Part shown: positions 40,965-50,013 of the stretch, one piece after another
Layout of the letters: the number at the start of each line of letters is the position of its first letter
Numbering within the stretch: the first letter of the stretch is position 1
Assembly: GCF_900102175.1 (NCBI RefSeq)
Contig: NZ_FNKN01000001.1
Location: 992,001-1,056,000 of the forward strand
DNA: 64,000 bases
Direction of reading: 5' to 3'
From: Microbacterium sp. cf332
GTDB lineage: Bacteria > Actinomycetota > Actinomycetes > Actinomycetales > Microbacteriaceae
Translations under genes and position numbers: made by a program
Notes under the pieces: model-generated
Database searches by the model: none
The model's input: the letters and a program-made list of their open reading frames with translations, nothing else
Told to the model about the DNA's origin: nothing

Positions 40965-41028
40965 TCGGGCGCAGTCCCCGGCATCCGCCGCAGCAGAGCC
41001 TGCGCGGGATACCGACGACTGCGCCCGA
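40965..41028. repeat. Inverted-repeat element between trhO and an aldo/keto reductase gene
   Basis: Perfect 12-bp arms TCGGGCGCAGTC (40965-40976) and GACTGCGCCCGA (41017-41028) enclose 40 nt. It lies in a 124-bp gap and may end the aldo/keto reductase transcript. Confidence 0.55.
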
Positions 41029-41053
41029 AGCCGACGCCCGATCGGGACCGGGG

Positions 41054-41914
<861 letters not shown>

Positions 41915-41976
41915 GGAGCGCGCTCCGACTCCGTCTCCGGGATTGACGCGGGGCGTCGCCGGCGTCATGGCTCCGC

Positions 41977-42483
41977 TCACCGAGCGAACGCGGCGAGTTC
42001 GTCCAGGGAGTCGCCGGTGAGGCGCTGCGTCGTCCACTCGTCCATCGGCGCTGCCCCGATCGAGCGGTAGAACGCGATCGAAGGGGCGTTCCAGTCGAGG
42101 ACCGTCCACTCCAAGCGCGAGTACCCGCGCTCGACGCAGACCTCGGCGAGCGACGCGATGAGCGCCTTGCCGTATCCGGTGCCGCGCTGCGACTCGTCGA
42201 CGAAGAGGTCCTCGAGCCAGATGCCGTGCCGGCCGGTCCAGGTGGAGTAGGTCAGGAACCAGATCGCGATGCCCACGATCGCGCCTTCGCGCTCCACCAC
42301 ATGGCAGAACGCCCGGGGCTCGGCGCCGAACAGCGTCTCGCGGAGCATCTCGCCGGTGTTCTCGACCGCGTCCGGCTCGCGCTCGTAGACGGCGAGGGCG
42401 TGGATGCAGGCCAGGATGCCGGTCTCGTCGCCGGGGCGGGCGGGGCGCAGCACGGCGCCGCCGGGAAGGTCGCGCAGGGTCAT
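41977..42483 (-). CDS. GNAT N-acetyltransferase, spermidine/thialysine acetyltransferase-like
   Basis: A 168-residue acetyltransferase. TYSTWTGRHGIWLEDLFV followed by RGTGYGKALIASLAEV (acetyl-CoA loop) and LEWTVLDWNAPSIAFYRSIGA match the SSAT/thialysine acetyltransferase subgroup, which acetylates polyamines or lysine analogues. ATG 42483 is preferred over longer frames because TACGGT lies 7 nt upstream and MTLRDL opens the domain. Confidence 0.86.
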   Translation of the reverse strand: MTLRDLPGGAVLRPARPGDETGILACIHALAVYEREPDAVENTGEMLRETLFGAEPRAFCHVVEREGAIVGIAIWFLTYSTWTGRHGIWLEDLFVDESQRGTGYGKALIASLAEVCVERGYSRLEWTVLDWNAPSIAFYRSIGAAPMDEWTTQRLTGDSLDELAAFAR

Positions 42484-42489
42484 CCATCC

Positions 42490-42495
42490 ACCGTA
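42490..42495 (-). promoter_or_regulatory. -10 element TACGGT of a leaderless promoter
   Basis: On the minus strand TACGGT ends 7 nt before ATG 42483. Confidence 0.45.
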
Positions 42496-42522
42496 TCGAG
42501 GCCGGACGCGCGACGTCGCTCG

Positions 42523-42617
42523 GCGCAACTCCTCAATTCCGGGCACAAGCCGAACCGGTCGGCCCGGAATCCCGGGCACCCCGCCGGCACCGACACCCGG
42601 CCATGAGGAGTTAGCGC
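42523..42617. repeat. Palindromic intergenic element, CTCCTCA family, copy 1
   Basis: Ends are GCGCAACTCCTCA (42523-42535) and TGAGGAGTTAGCGC (42604-42617), inverted with one extra base. About 68 nt of internally pairing GC-rich sequence lies between (CCGGGCA, GGTCGGCCCGG). A second copy with the same ends lies at 47629-47714. Confidence 0.7.
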
Positions 42618-42650
42618 GCGCCGCCGGGGCAGCCGCCCCGGCGTGCCGGC

Positions 42651-43298
42651 TCAGTCGGCCGCGATGGCCTCCGCGATCGGGGTGTCGCCGCCGGTGAACT
42701 CGATCGTCCGTCCGACGGTCGCGGGCTCGGCGAGCACGGCCGCGATGACCTCGGCGACATCGCCGCGGGGCACGGACTCCTCGCCCGAGCCGCCCACGGT
42801 GATCCTGCCGGTCGGCTCGTCGAGCGTCAGGCCGCTGGGACCGACGATCGTCCAGTCGAGGCCGCTCTCGCGCAGGTGCGCGTCAGCCTCCGCCTTCGCC
42901 TCCGCGTACGCGAAGAACGAGTCGTCCTCCGGTACGCCGTGATCCGGACCGGCTCCGAAGTACGACACCATGACGTAGCGGCGGACCCCGGCCGCAGCCG
43001 CCGCGTCGATCGACCGGATGGCGGCGTCGCGATCCACGGCCCACGTGCGGGCGGCATCCCCGCCGCCCGCGCCGGCAGCCCACACGACGGCGTCGTTCCC
43101 GCTGACGAGGTTGGCGAGCTGCTCGACGTCGAACGACTCGACGTCGGCGACGAGCGGGGTCGCCCCCGTGTCGGCGACATCCGATTCGTGATCACGGTTG
43201 CGGATGACGGCGGTGACGGTGTCGCCGCGGTCGGCGAGGAGGGGCTCGAGCCGCAGCGCGACCTTGCCGTGGCCTCCGATGATCAGGATGCGGGACAT
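42651..43298 (-). CDS. NAD(P)H-binding SDR-like protein (NmrA/YwnB type)
   Basis: A 215-residue atypical SDR: ILIIGGHGKVALRLEPLL (cofactor loop GGHGKVA), DVESFDVEQLANLVSGNDAVVWAAGAG, RYVMVSYFGAG and YAEAKAEADAHLRESGLDWTIVGPSGL with YxxxK-like spacing. It lacks a clear catalytic Tyr in the classical place, as usual for this subgroup, and could be an epimerase-like or regulatory protein. AAAGGAA supports ATG 43298. Confidence 0.83.
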   Translation of the reverse strand: MSRILIIGGHGKVALRLEPLLADRGDTVTAVIRNRDHESDVADTGATPLVADVESFDVEQLANLVSGNDAVVWAAGAGGGDAARTWAVDRDAAIRSIDAAAAAGVRRYVMVSYFGAGPDHGVPEDDSFFAYAEAKAEADAHLRESGLDWTIVGPSGLTLDEPTGRITVGGSGEESVPRGDVAEVIAAVLAEPATVGRTIEFTGGDTPIAEAIAAD

Positions 43299-43339
43299 GG
43301 GTGTTCCTTTCGTCGGGGGGTGATGGTGCGGGCGGCGAC

Positions 43340-43849
43340 TCAGCCGCGGAAGTCGTCGGGATCGATGTCGTCGAGGAACTCGCGGAACTCCGCGACGCGT
43401 TCCTCGGCCGCTTCGGGCGTCTCGGCGCCCTCGGGCGCCTCGCTGACGGTGTCGGGGATACCGGCCTCGGCGAGCACGTCGTCGGCGACGAAGATCGGGG
43501 CTCCGGCGCGCGAGGCGAGCGCGATCGCGTCGGACGGCCGGGCGTCGACGACCCGCGATCCCGTGAGGGCCGAGACCGTGACCTCGGCATAGAACGTTCC
43601 GTCGTCGATGCGGGTCACCTCGACGCGGTCGACCGTCGCGTCGGTGGCGTCGAGCAGCCTGATCATCAGGTCGTGCGCGAGGGGACGCGGCGGAGCGACG
43701 CCCTCGACGGCCACGAGGATCGAGGTCGCCTCCTGCGCGCCGATCCACACCGGGAGCACACGGTCCGAGAGCGCGTCGACGGGCTTGAGCAGGATGACGT
43801 GCTGCTGGGCGGGATCGAGCGCGACCCCGAGAACGCGGACCTGGACCAT
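43340..43849 (-). CDS. Bifunctional nuclease family protein (DUF151/BFN)
   Basis: A 169-residue protein with the BFN domain: VRVLGVALDPAQQHVILLKP, LPVWIGAQEATSI, RPLAHDLM and SRVVDARPSDAIALASRAGAPIFV. The acidic tail after 135 ends in DDIDPDDFRG. Actinobacterial members occur in conserved loci and related plant proteins have DNase and RNase activity; the cellular role is unknown. GGGAGG precedes the ATG. It is divergent from the luciferase-like gene across 42 bp. Confidence 0.88.
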   Translation of the reverse strand: MVQVRVLGVALDPAQQHVILLKPVDALSDRVLPVWIGAQEATSILVAVEGVAPPRPLAHDLMIRLLDATDATVDRVEVTRIDDGTFYAEVTVSALTGSRVVDARPSDAIALASRAGAPIFVADDVLAEAGIPDTVSEAPEGAETPEAAEERVAEFREFLDDIDPDDFRG

Positions 43850-43891
43850 GACACCTCCCGGGTCGATTCCGCCCAGCCTATGCACGAGGGA

Positions 43892-44962
43892 ATGCGCGAG
43901 GGGCCGTCGTCGTTGCCGCTTGACATGCAGCGTTTCGGCACTCTCTCGTTCGGTCACTACGGCCCGCTCGGCGGCGGTCGCGAGCTCACCGCCGGCGATT
44001 CGATGCGTCAGGCCATCGACCTCGCGCAGGGCATGGACGACCTCGGCGCCGTCGGCGTCTACTTCCGCGTCCATCACTTCGCCCGCCAGCAGGCCTCGCC
44101 GATGCCGCTGCTCGCGGCGATCGCGGCGACCACCAAGAATGTCGAGGTCGGCACCGGTGTCATCGACATGCGGTACGAGAACCCGCTGTACCTCGCCGAA
44201 GAGGCCGCGGCGGTCGACCTCATCTCGGACGGTCGGCTCGCGCTCGGCGTGAGCCGCGGCTCACCCGAGAGCGTCGTCCGCGGCTACGAGACGTTCGGCT
44301 ACACCGGTTCGCAGGACCCGCGCGGTGCCGACATCGCGCGAGAGCACTTCGAGACGTTCCTGCGCGCGATCGAGGGCGACGGCCTCGCCGAACGCGACCC
44401 GAACAGCCCGTTCGGCGGCGGCAGCGGCAAGCAGCGCATCGAGCCGCACTCCCCCGGCCTGCGCTCGCGCATCTGGTGGGGCGCCGGCAACAGCGACTCG
44501 GCCGAGTGGGCCGGACGGATGGGCGTCAACCTCATGTCGTCCACGCTCCTCACCCAGGCCGACGGCACGCCGTTCGACATCCTGCAGGCGCAGCAGATCG
44601 ACGCGTTCCGCACGGCGTGGCGCGAGGCCGGTCACCCGGGCGAGCCCCGCACGTCCGTCAGCCGTTCGATCTTCCCGATCACGACCGCCGAAGACGAGCT
44701 GTACTTCGGCGGCAGCAACGAGCAGGACGGCATCGGCTACATCGACGGGATGCGCTCGACCTTCGGCAAGACCTACGCCGCCTCGCCCGACGTGCTCGTC
44801 GAGCAGCTGCTGCAGGATGCCGCGGTGCAGACCGCCGACACCCTCATGCTGACGATCCCCTCGCAGCTGGGCGTCGAGTTCAACCTGCGCATCGTCGAGT
44901 CGTTCGCGAAGTACGTCGCGCCGGCCCTGGGCTGGAAGAGCGAGGCGCTGCAGCCGCGATGA
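43892..44962 (+). CDS. LLM class flavin-dependent oxidoreductase
   Basis: A 356-residue luciferase-like TIM-barrel monooxygenase/oxidoreductase using FMN or F420. Landmarks are LSFGHYGPLGGG, YFRVHHFARQQASPMPLLAAIAA, VEVGTGVIDMRYENPLYLAEEAA, ISDGRLALGVSRGSP and RIWWGAGNSDSAEWA. ATG 43892 is chosen because TATGCA lies 8 nt upstream, but ATG 43880 and ATG 43925 (where family similarity begins) are possible. The stop overlaps the next start (ATGA), coupling it to an alpha/beta hydrolase. Confidence 0.85.
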   Translation: MREGPSSLPLDMQRFGTLSFGHYGPLGGGRELTAGDSMRQAIDLAQGMDDLGAVGVYFRVHHFARQQASPMPLLAAIAATTKNVEVGTGVIDMRYENPLYLAEEAAAVDLISDGRLALGVSRGSPESVVRGYETFGYTGSQDPRGADIAREHFETFLRAIEGDGLAERDPNSPFGGGSGKQRIEPHSPGLRSRIWWGAGNSDSAEWAGRMGVNLMSSTLLTQADGTPFDILQAQQIDAFRTAWREAGHPGEPRTSVSRSIFPITTAEDELYFGGSNEQDGIGYIDGMRSTFGKTYAASPDVLVEQLLQDAAVQTADTLMLTIPSQLGVEFNLRIVESFAKYVAPALGWKSEALQPR

Positions 44963-45741
44963 TCACGGCGGAGCATGGCTCGGGCATCCCGCTCATCGCG
45001 GTGCACGGGTTCGGAGTCGACCACCGCATCCTCCTCCCGCTGGAAGGCTGGGTGGCCGACCATCCGTGGCGACGCGTGTATCTCGACCTCCCGTGGGCCG
45101 AGGGGGCGGCCGATCGAGGCTTGAGCACGCCCCGGGAGGTCGCGGACGCAGTCCGCGACGAAGTCGAGGCGATCGCGGCCGGCGGACCGTTCGCCATCGT
45201 CGGCAACTCCTTCGGCGCGATGGTCGCACGGCATGTCGCGCACGCGCTGCGCTCCCAGTGTCTGGGGCTCGCCACGCTGGCCGGGGTGTTCGAGCTCGAC
45301 CACACCAGGCGACGGCTTCCGCCGCGCGAGGTCGTCGTCGCCGACGAGTCCGTGCTCGAGCGGGCCGGTTCGTCTCGGGCCGACTTCGCCGAGATGGCGG
45401 TGCTGCAGACGACCGACGCCCTGGCCGCGTTCGAGAGGTTCGTCCTGCCCGGGCTCCGGGGCTCCGACCCGGGCGTCCTCGAGCGGATCAGCTCGTCGTA
45501 CTCCGCCGGCTACCACCCGGAGAGCTCGGAGGGGGCGTTCACGGCGCCGAGCCTGCATGTCTTCGGGCGCGAGGACCACGTGGTCGGTTTCGAGGACGGA
45601 CTCGGCGTCGCCGACCACTACGTCCGGGGGACCTTCGTCGTCCTCGACGGCGCAGGCCACAACGTGCATCTGGAACGCCCCGACGCCGTGGCCCCGCTCA
45701 TCCGCGACTGGCTCATGCGAGCCGAGCAGCACGCCCTCTGA
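44959..45741 (+). CDS. Alpha/beta hydrolase
   Basis: A 260-residue serine hydrolase: oxyanion motif AVHGFGVDHR, nucleophile elbow GNSFGA (Ser near 76), acid in FGREDHVV and His in GAGHNVHLE. The substrate is not identifiable. Overlap with the luciferase-like gene by 4 bp indicates that both act on related compounds. Confidence 0.83.
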   Translation: MITAEHGSGIPLIAVHGFGVDHRILLPLEGWVADHPWRRVYLDLPWAEGAADRGLSTPREVADAVRDEVEAIAAGGPFAIVGNSFGAMVARHVAHALRSQCLGLATLAGVFELDHTRRRLPPREVVVADESVLERAGSSRADFAEMAVLQTTDALAAFERFVLPGLRGSDPGVLERISSSYSAGYHPESSEGAFTAPSLHVFGREDHVVGFEDGLGVADHYVRGTFVVLDGAGHNVHLERPDAVAPLIRDWLMRAEQHAL

Positions 45742-45767
45742 CCGCGGTCGGCCGAGCCTCGGTCGAT

Positions 45768-45773
45768 TAGCGT
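45768..45773 (+). promoter_or_regulatory. -10 element TAGCGT of a leaderless promoter
   Basis: TAGCGT ends 8 nt before GTG 45781. The in-frame GTG at 45772 overlaps the hexamer and is therefore unlikely. Confidence 0.5.
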
Positions 45774-45780
45774 GGATCGC

Positions 45781-46371
45781 GTGCACGATGAAGACAAGCC
45801 CAGCCCCCCGGCATCCGACGCCGCCCGTTCGGTCGGCACCGTCGATCTCGTCCGCATCGACCCGGCGGGCGCCGACCGCGAGGAACTGATCGCGTTCATG
45901 ACCGGCGAGGTGTTCCCCTTCCACGTCGGCATGCGACCCACGCTCGAGCAGGTCGAGGACGGCATCGCCGCCGGGCGGTATCGCGACGAGGACAACGACT
46001 CGTTCTGGATCGACCACGTCGAGCACGGCCGCATCGGTTTCCTCCGGTTCGAGGAGATCAGCGACGGCGCGCCGTTGTTCGACCTGCGTCTCGCGTCGGC
46101 ATGGCGCGGCCGCGGCCTCGCGAAACAGGTCCTCGTCCAGGCGGCGGAGCACGTGTTCACGACCATGCCCGACGTCGACCGCTTCGAGGGGCAGACGCGC
46201 GAGGACAACCGCGCGATGCGGCACGTCTTCGAGACGTGCGGCTGGGTGCAGGAGGCGTACTACCGCGAGGGCTGGCCCGTCGCGGGGGGCGAGCCGCTCG
46301 GCTCGGTGGCGTACAGCATCCTGCGCCGCGACTGGGTGTCGGGCGAGGTCACGCCCCTGCGCTGGTCATGA
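45781..46371 (+). CDS. GNAT family N-acetyltransferase
   Basis: A 196-residue acetyltransferase: IGFLRFEEISDGAPLFDLRL strand pair, acetyl-CoA loop AWRGRGLAKQVLVQAAEHV near 111-129 and TREDNRAMRHVFETCGW, typical of the RimJ/RimL-like group acting on amines or protein N termini. A polar leader of about 20 residues precedes the domain. It overlaps the next gene by 4 bp (ATGA). Confidence 0.83.
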   Translation: MHDEDKPSPPASDAARSVGTVDLVRIDPAGADREELIAFMTGEVFPFHVGMRPTLEQVEDGIAAGRYRDEDNDSFWIDHVEHGRIGFLRFEEISDGAPLFDLRLASAWRGRGLAKQVLVQAAEHVFTTMPDVDRFEGQTREDNRAMRHVFETCGWVQEAYYREGWPVAGGEPLGSVAYSILRRDWVSGEVTPLRWS

Positions 46372-47189
46372 TGCCGGCGCAGCACACGACGATCGAACGG
46401 GACGGCGTCGTCCTGGCCGTGACGGATGCCGGGGGCGCGGGTCCCGCAGTACTCCTGCTGCACGGCCTCGCCGGCAGCTCGCGCGAGCTGATGCCGACCG
46501 CGGCGGCCCTCACCGATCGCTTCCATGTCCTCCTGCTCGATCAGCGCGGCCACGGCCTCTCGACGCGCCGACCGCGCGATCTGTCGCGCGAGGCCTTCGT
46601 CGACGACGTCGTCGCCGTCCTCGACCGGTACGCACCCGGCGAGCCCGTGTCGCTCGTCGGGCAGTCGATGGGCGCCCACACCGCCTTCCTCGTCGCGAGC
46701 CGCCGCCCGGATCTCGTCGAGCGGCTCGTGATGCTCGAGGGGCATGTCGCGGGCAGCGACCGCGCCGACGACGCCCGCGAGCTGGGGGCGTTCTTCGCGT
46801 CATGGCCGACGCCGTTCCCCGACGAGTCTTCCGCTCGGTCGTTCCTCGGCGACTCCGTCCTCACCGAGGCCTGGATCGCCGACCTGGAGGCGACGCCCGT
46901 CGGCCTCCGGCCACGGTTCGACGCCGATGTGATGGCGACCACGATCGCGGCGGTGCACGAGCCCCGGTGGGACGAGTGGGCCGCACTGACGGTGCCGACG
47001 ACCGCCGTGTTCGCGGCGCAGGGCATGTTCTCGGCCGAGCAGATGGACGAGCTCATCGCACGCCGGCCGGGAACCGCGCGCCGCGACCTGCCGGGCGGCA
47101 GCCACGACGCCCACCTCGACGCCTTCGAGGACTGGATCGAGGTGCTGCGCACGGCGCTCGACGGGCGGCCGCGCGCCGGCGGAGGCTGA
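46368..47189 (+). CDS. Alpha/beta hydrolase
   Basis: A 273-residue hydrolase: LLLHGLAGSSREL, DQRGHGLSTRRP (second-strand motif), nucleophile elbow GQSMGAH (Ser near 105) and terminal His in GGSHDAHLD. The pattern is close to esterases and haloperoxidase-like hydrolases. ATG 46368 overlaps the acetyltransferase stop; the adjacent ATG 46371 is equally possible. Confidence 0.83.
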   Translation: MMPAQHTTIERDGVVLAVTDAGGAGPAVLLLHGLAGSSRELMPTAAALTDRFHVLLLDQRGHGLSTRRPRDLSREAFVDDVVAVLDRYAPGEPVSLVGQSMGAHTAFLVASRRPDLVERLVMLEGHVAGSDRADDARELGAFFASWPTPFPDESSARSFLGDSVLTEAWIADLEATPVGLRPRFDADVMATTIAAVHEPRWDEWAALTVPTTAVFAAQGMFSAEQMDELIARRPGTARRDLPGGSHDAHLDAFEDWIEVLRTALDGRPRAGGG

Positions 47190-47327
47190 GCGGGCGCCGC
47201 AACACTACAGGCAAGCCGCTCCGCGCTCAAGGTCGTCGTGGCTCCAGCCTCGGCGCGCCTAGCCTCGGTTCGCACCTCACCCCGGGTGCCGGCATCGCAC
47301 CGTTCCAGAGAAGAAAAGAGAAGCACC

Positions 47328-47609
47328 ATGCTGTGGACGATCCTCGGCCTCATCCTCGTCGGCCTCATCGCGGGGTTCATCGCTCGCGCCGTCATCCCCG
47401 GCAAGCAGAGCATCGGCATCCTCATGACCATCGTGCTCGGAATCGTCGGCTCGTTCGTCGGCGGCTTCCTCGGGTTCCTGATCTTCAACCACAGCCCCGA
47501 GGGCGGCTTCCTGCAGCCCTCCGGCATCATCGGTTCGATCATCGGCGCCATCATCGTGCTCGGCATCTACGTCGCCGTCTCGCGTCGCGGCTCGACCCGC
47601 ACGCGCTGA
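47328..47609 (+). CDS. GlsB/YeaQ/YmgE family stress-associated membrane protein
   Basis: A 93-residue protein of three membrane helices (about 3-22, 31-56 and 65-84) rich in Gly: IAGFIARAVIPGKQSIG then TIVLGIVGSFVGGFLGFLIF and GIIGSIIGAIIVLGIYVAV. This is the transglycosylase-associated/YeaQ family, whose members are induced by stress; molecular role unknown. AGAGAAG precedes ATG 47328, and TAGCCT near 47260 suggests a leader of about 60-70 nt. Confidence 0.9.
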   Translation: MLWTILGLILVGLIAGFIARAVIPGKQSIGILMTIVLGIVGSFVGGFLGFLIFNHSPEGGFLQPSGIIGSIIGAIIVLGIYVAVSRRGSTRTR

Positions 47610-47628
47610 CACAGCGGCGCACGCTCCG

Positions 47629-47714
47629 CGCGCCAACTCCTCAGATCCGGCCGTTCTCGCCTCGCGCAGGCAATCGGCACCGCCCGGTGGGCCGCATTCT
47701 GAGGAGTTGGCGCG
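47629..47714. repeat. Palindromic intergenic element, CTCCTCA family, copy 2
   Basis: Perfect 17-bp terminal inverted repeats CGCGCCAACTCCTCAGA (47629-47645) and its complement (47698-47714) enclose 52 nt. It lies between the GlsB-type gene and an aldo/keto reductase gene, and shares AACTCCTCA ends with the element at 42523. Confidence 0.8.
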
Positions 47715-47781
47715 TCGTCGTTCGCGGCAACCGCCTCGCCGGGGCCGGAATACCCGGCCTCGGCGAGGGCTTGAACACAGC

Positions 47782-48732
47782 ATGAGCACGATCGGAAACA
47801 GCGACCTCTCCGTCTTCCCCCTCGCCCTCGGCGGCAACGTGTTCGGCTGGACCGCCGATCGCGATGCGTCGTTCGCGATCCTCGATGCGTTCGTCGAAGG
47901 CGGCGGCAACTTCATCGACACCGCCGACTCGTACAGCGCCTGGGCTCCCGGACACAGCGGAGGCGAGAGCGAGACGATCATCGGCGAGTGGCTGGCCGCC
48001 CGCAGCCGGCCCGAGGTCGTCGTGGCGACGAAGGTCAGCCAGCACCCCGACTTCCGCGGGCTGTCGGCATCGAACGTCCGTGCCGCCGCCGAGGCCTCGC
48101 TGAAGCGGCTCGGCGTCGACGCGATCGACCTCTACTACGCCCACTTCGACGACGCCGACACCCCGCTCGACGAGACCGTCGGCGCCTTCGGCCAGCTCGT
48201 CGCCGACGGACTCGTCCGCCACGTCGCGGTCTCGAACTACACCGCCGAGCGCATCCAGGAGTGGCTGCGCATCGCCGACGAGACCGGCGTCGCTCGACCC
48301 GTCGCGATCCAGCCGCACTACAACCTCGTGCACCGCAACGACGTCGAGGAGACCATCGCACCGCTCGCCGAGCGCGAGAACCTGGGCCTGGTCCCCTACT
48401 TCGCCCTCGCCAAGGGCTTCCTCACCGGCAAGTACCGCTCGACCGACGTCGCGGGCCAGGACTCCCCGCGCGCGGAGGGAGCCGCGGTCTACGCGACCCC
48501 GCAGGGACTGCAGATCATCGACGCCCTCGAGCGCGTCGGGGCGGCGCACGACGTGTCGATCGCCTCGGCGGCCCTCGCGTGGCTGCGCTCGCAGCCGACC
48601 GTCGTCGCCCCCATCGCGAGCGCCTCGCGTCTCGAGCAGGTGCCGGGCCTGCTCGACGGCGGGCGTGCGGAGCTCACCGCCGACGAGCTCGCCGAGCTCA
48701 CGCGGGTCTCGACCTGGACGCCCGAGGCCTGA
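47782..48732 (+). CDS. Aldo/keto reductase (YajO/tas-like)
   Basis: A 316-residue AKR: GGNVFGWTADRDASFAILDAF, catalytic Asp/Tyr in NFIDTADSYSAW, Lys in VATKVSQH and His in LYYAHFDD. Conserved C-terminal VVAPIASASRLEQV contacts NADPH. It belongs to the AKR11/13-like group of larger bacterial enzymes; the natural carbonyl substrate is unknown. ATG 47782 has no good ribosome site; upstream frame is unlike the family. Confidence 0.88.
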   Translation: MSTIGNSDLSVFPLALGGNVFGWTADRDASFAILDAFVEGGGNFIDTADSYSAWAPGHSGGESETIIGEWLAARSRPEVVVATKVSQHPDFRGLSASNVRAAAEASLKRLGVDAIDLYYAHFDDADTPLDETVGAFGQLVADGLVRHVAVSNYTAERIQEWLRIADETGVARPVAIQPHYNLVHRNDVEETIAPLAERENLGLVPYFALAKGFLTGKYRSTDVAGQDSPRAEGAAVYATPQGLQIIDALERVGAAHDVSIASAALAWLRSQPTVVAPIASASRLEQVPGLLDGGRAELTADELAELTRVSTWTPEA

Positions 48733-48778
48733 CCCGCCCGCATCCGCGGAGCGCCACCCGCTCCGTCGGAGCATGACG

Positions 48779-48817
48779 CGAACCTCGGAGCCCTCCGTGT
48801 GCGGGCTCCGAGGTTCG
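48779..48817. terminator. Terminator hairpin between convergent genes
   Basis: A perfect 15-bp stem (CGAACCTCGGAGCCC with its complement) and a 9-nt loop are followed by GTCGTTTCCC. It serves the aldo/keto reductase gene (+) and the ABC ATPase gene (-). Confidence 0.75.
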
Positions 48818-48867
48818 TCGTTTCCCCCGGGTTCGGCGCGACGCCGACGGCGGACGCGCTGCGCGGT

Positions 48868-50013
48868 CTACCGGGGAAGGAGCCAGCCCCGGTCACCCGC
48901 GATCGACACGTGCACGATGCTCATCGGTGCGAAGATCTCCTCGACCGAGGGATCGGATGCCGACGCGGTGAGGTTGCCCGTCGCGGTCTCGATCTCGTAC
49001 TCGACGTTCTCGCCGTGGAAGATCGTGTTGATGACGCGACCGTAGTCCCCGTGCACCTCGGTCGCGGTCGGCGCCGCGGTCACCCGGATCGACTCCGGAC
49101 GCACCATCAGCACGGCCTCGCCGGAATCGCTCACGTCGCCGTGGGCGGCGACGTCCAACGGCCGGCCCAGCGCGACGACCTGAGCGCGCCCCGCTCCCCC
49201 GGCAGCGACCACTGTCGCATCGATGAAGTTCGCACGCCCGATGAAGTCGGCCACGAAGGTCGACGCCGGGCGCCGGTACACCTCGTCCGGCGTGCCCACC
49301 TGTTCGATGCGCCCGCGGTTCATCACCACGATGCGGTCCGAGAGGGTCATCGCCTCGTCCTGATCGTGGGTGACGAAGACGCTCGTGATGCCGAGCCGGC
49401 GCTGCAGTCGCCGGATCTCGTTGCGCATCTGGATGCGCAACTTCGCGTCGAGATTCGACAGCGGTTCGTCGAAGAGCAGCACCTTCGGCCGCATGACGAG
49501 AGCGCGAGCGAGAGCAACACGCTGCTGTTGCCCTCCCGACAGCTGATGGGGCGCGCGGTCGGCGAACGAGACGAGGTTCATGATCGTGAGGATCGTGTCG
49601 ACCTCTTCCCGCAGGCGGGAGGCGGGCGTGCGCTTGAGTTTGAGCCCGTACGCGATGTTCTCCCGGACGGACAGGTGCGGGAAGAGCGCGTAGGACTGGA
49701 ACACCATCGCCATCGGGCGCTTGTTCGGCTCGATGCCGATCATGTCCTGGCCGTCGACCTCCAGCACGCCGCTCGTCGGGGTCTCGAAACCCGCGATCAT
49801 GCGCAGGGTCGAGGTCTTGCCGCATCCCGACGGCCCGAGCAGGGTGAGGAACTCACCGGGACGGATGTCGATGGTCACGCCGTCGACGGCGAGCGGATCA
49901 GCCGTGGACGAGCCGTAACGCTTCGTCAGACCGTCGAGCAGGATCCGGCCGCCCTCGGTGTCAGCGGTGTCGGAGAGCAGGGAGACGTCATCAGCGACGG
50001 TGTGTGCGACCAC
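48868..50013 (-). CDS. ABC transporter ATP-binding protein (FbpC/PotA-like)
   Basis: A 381-residue ATPase: Walker A GPSGCGKTST (about 59-68), Q-loop VFQSYALFPH, signature LSGGQQQRVALARAL, Walker B VLLFDEPLSNLDAKLR and H-loop VTHDQDEA. A C-terminal TOBE-like domain starts near 290. This group energises import of ferric iron, polyamines, phosphonates or sugar phosphates. GTG 50013 overlaps the permease gene end by 23 bp and has AAAGGTGA upstream. Confidence 0.92.
   Translation of the reverse strand: MVAHTVADDVSLLSDTADTEGGRILLDGLTKRYGSSTADPLAVDGVTIDIRPGEFLTLLGPSGCGKTSTLRMIAGFETPTSGVLEVDGQDMIGIEPNKRPMAMVFQSYALFPHLSVRENIAYGLKLKRTPASRLREEVDTILTIMNLVSFADRAPHQLSGGQQQRVALARALVMRPKVLLFDEPLSNLDAKLRIQMRNEIRRLQRRLGITSVFVTHDQDEAMTLSDRIVVMNRGRIEQVGTPDEVYRRPASTFVADFIGRANFIDATVVAAGGAGRAQVVALGRPLDVAAHGDVSDSGEAVLMVRPESIRVTAAPTATEVHGDYGRVINTIFHGENVEYEIETATGNLTASASDPSVEEIFAPMSIVHVSIAGDRGWLLPR

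Noticed and set aside
44773..46224. 483-codon minus-strand frame over the hydrolase and acetyltransferase genes
   Set aside because: Antisense to two genes with clear catalytic motifs; no ribosome site or recognisable domain.
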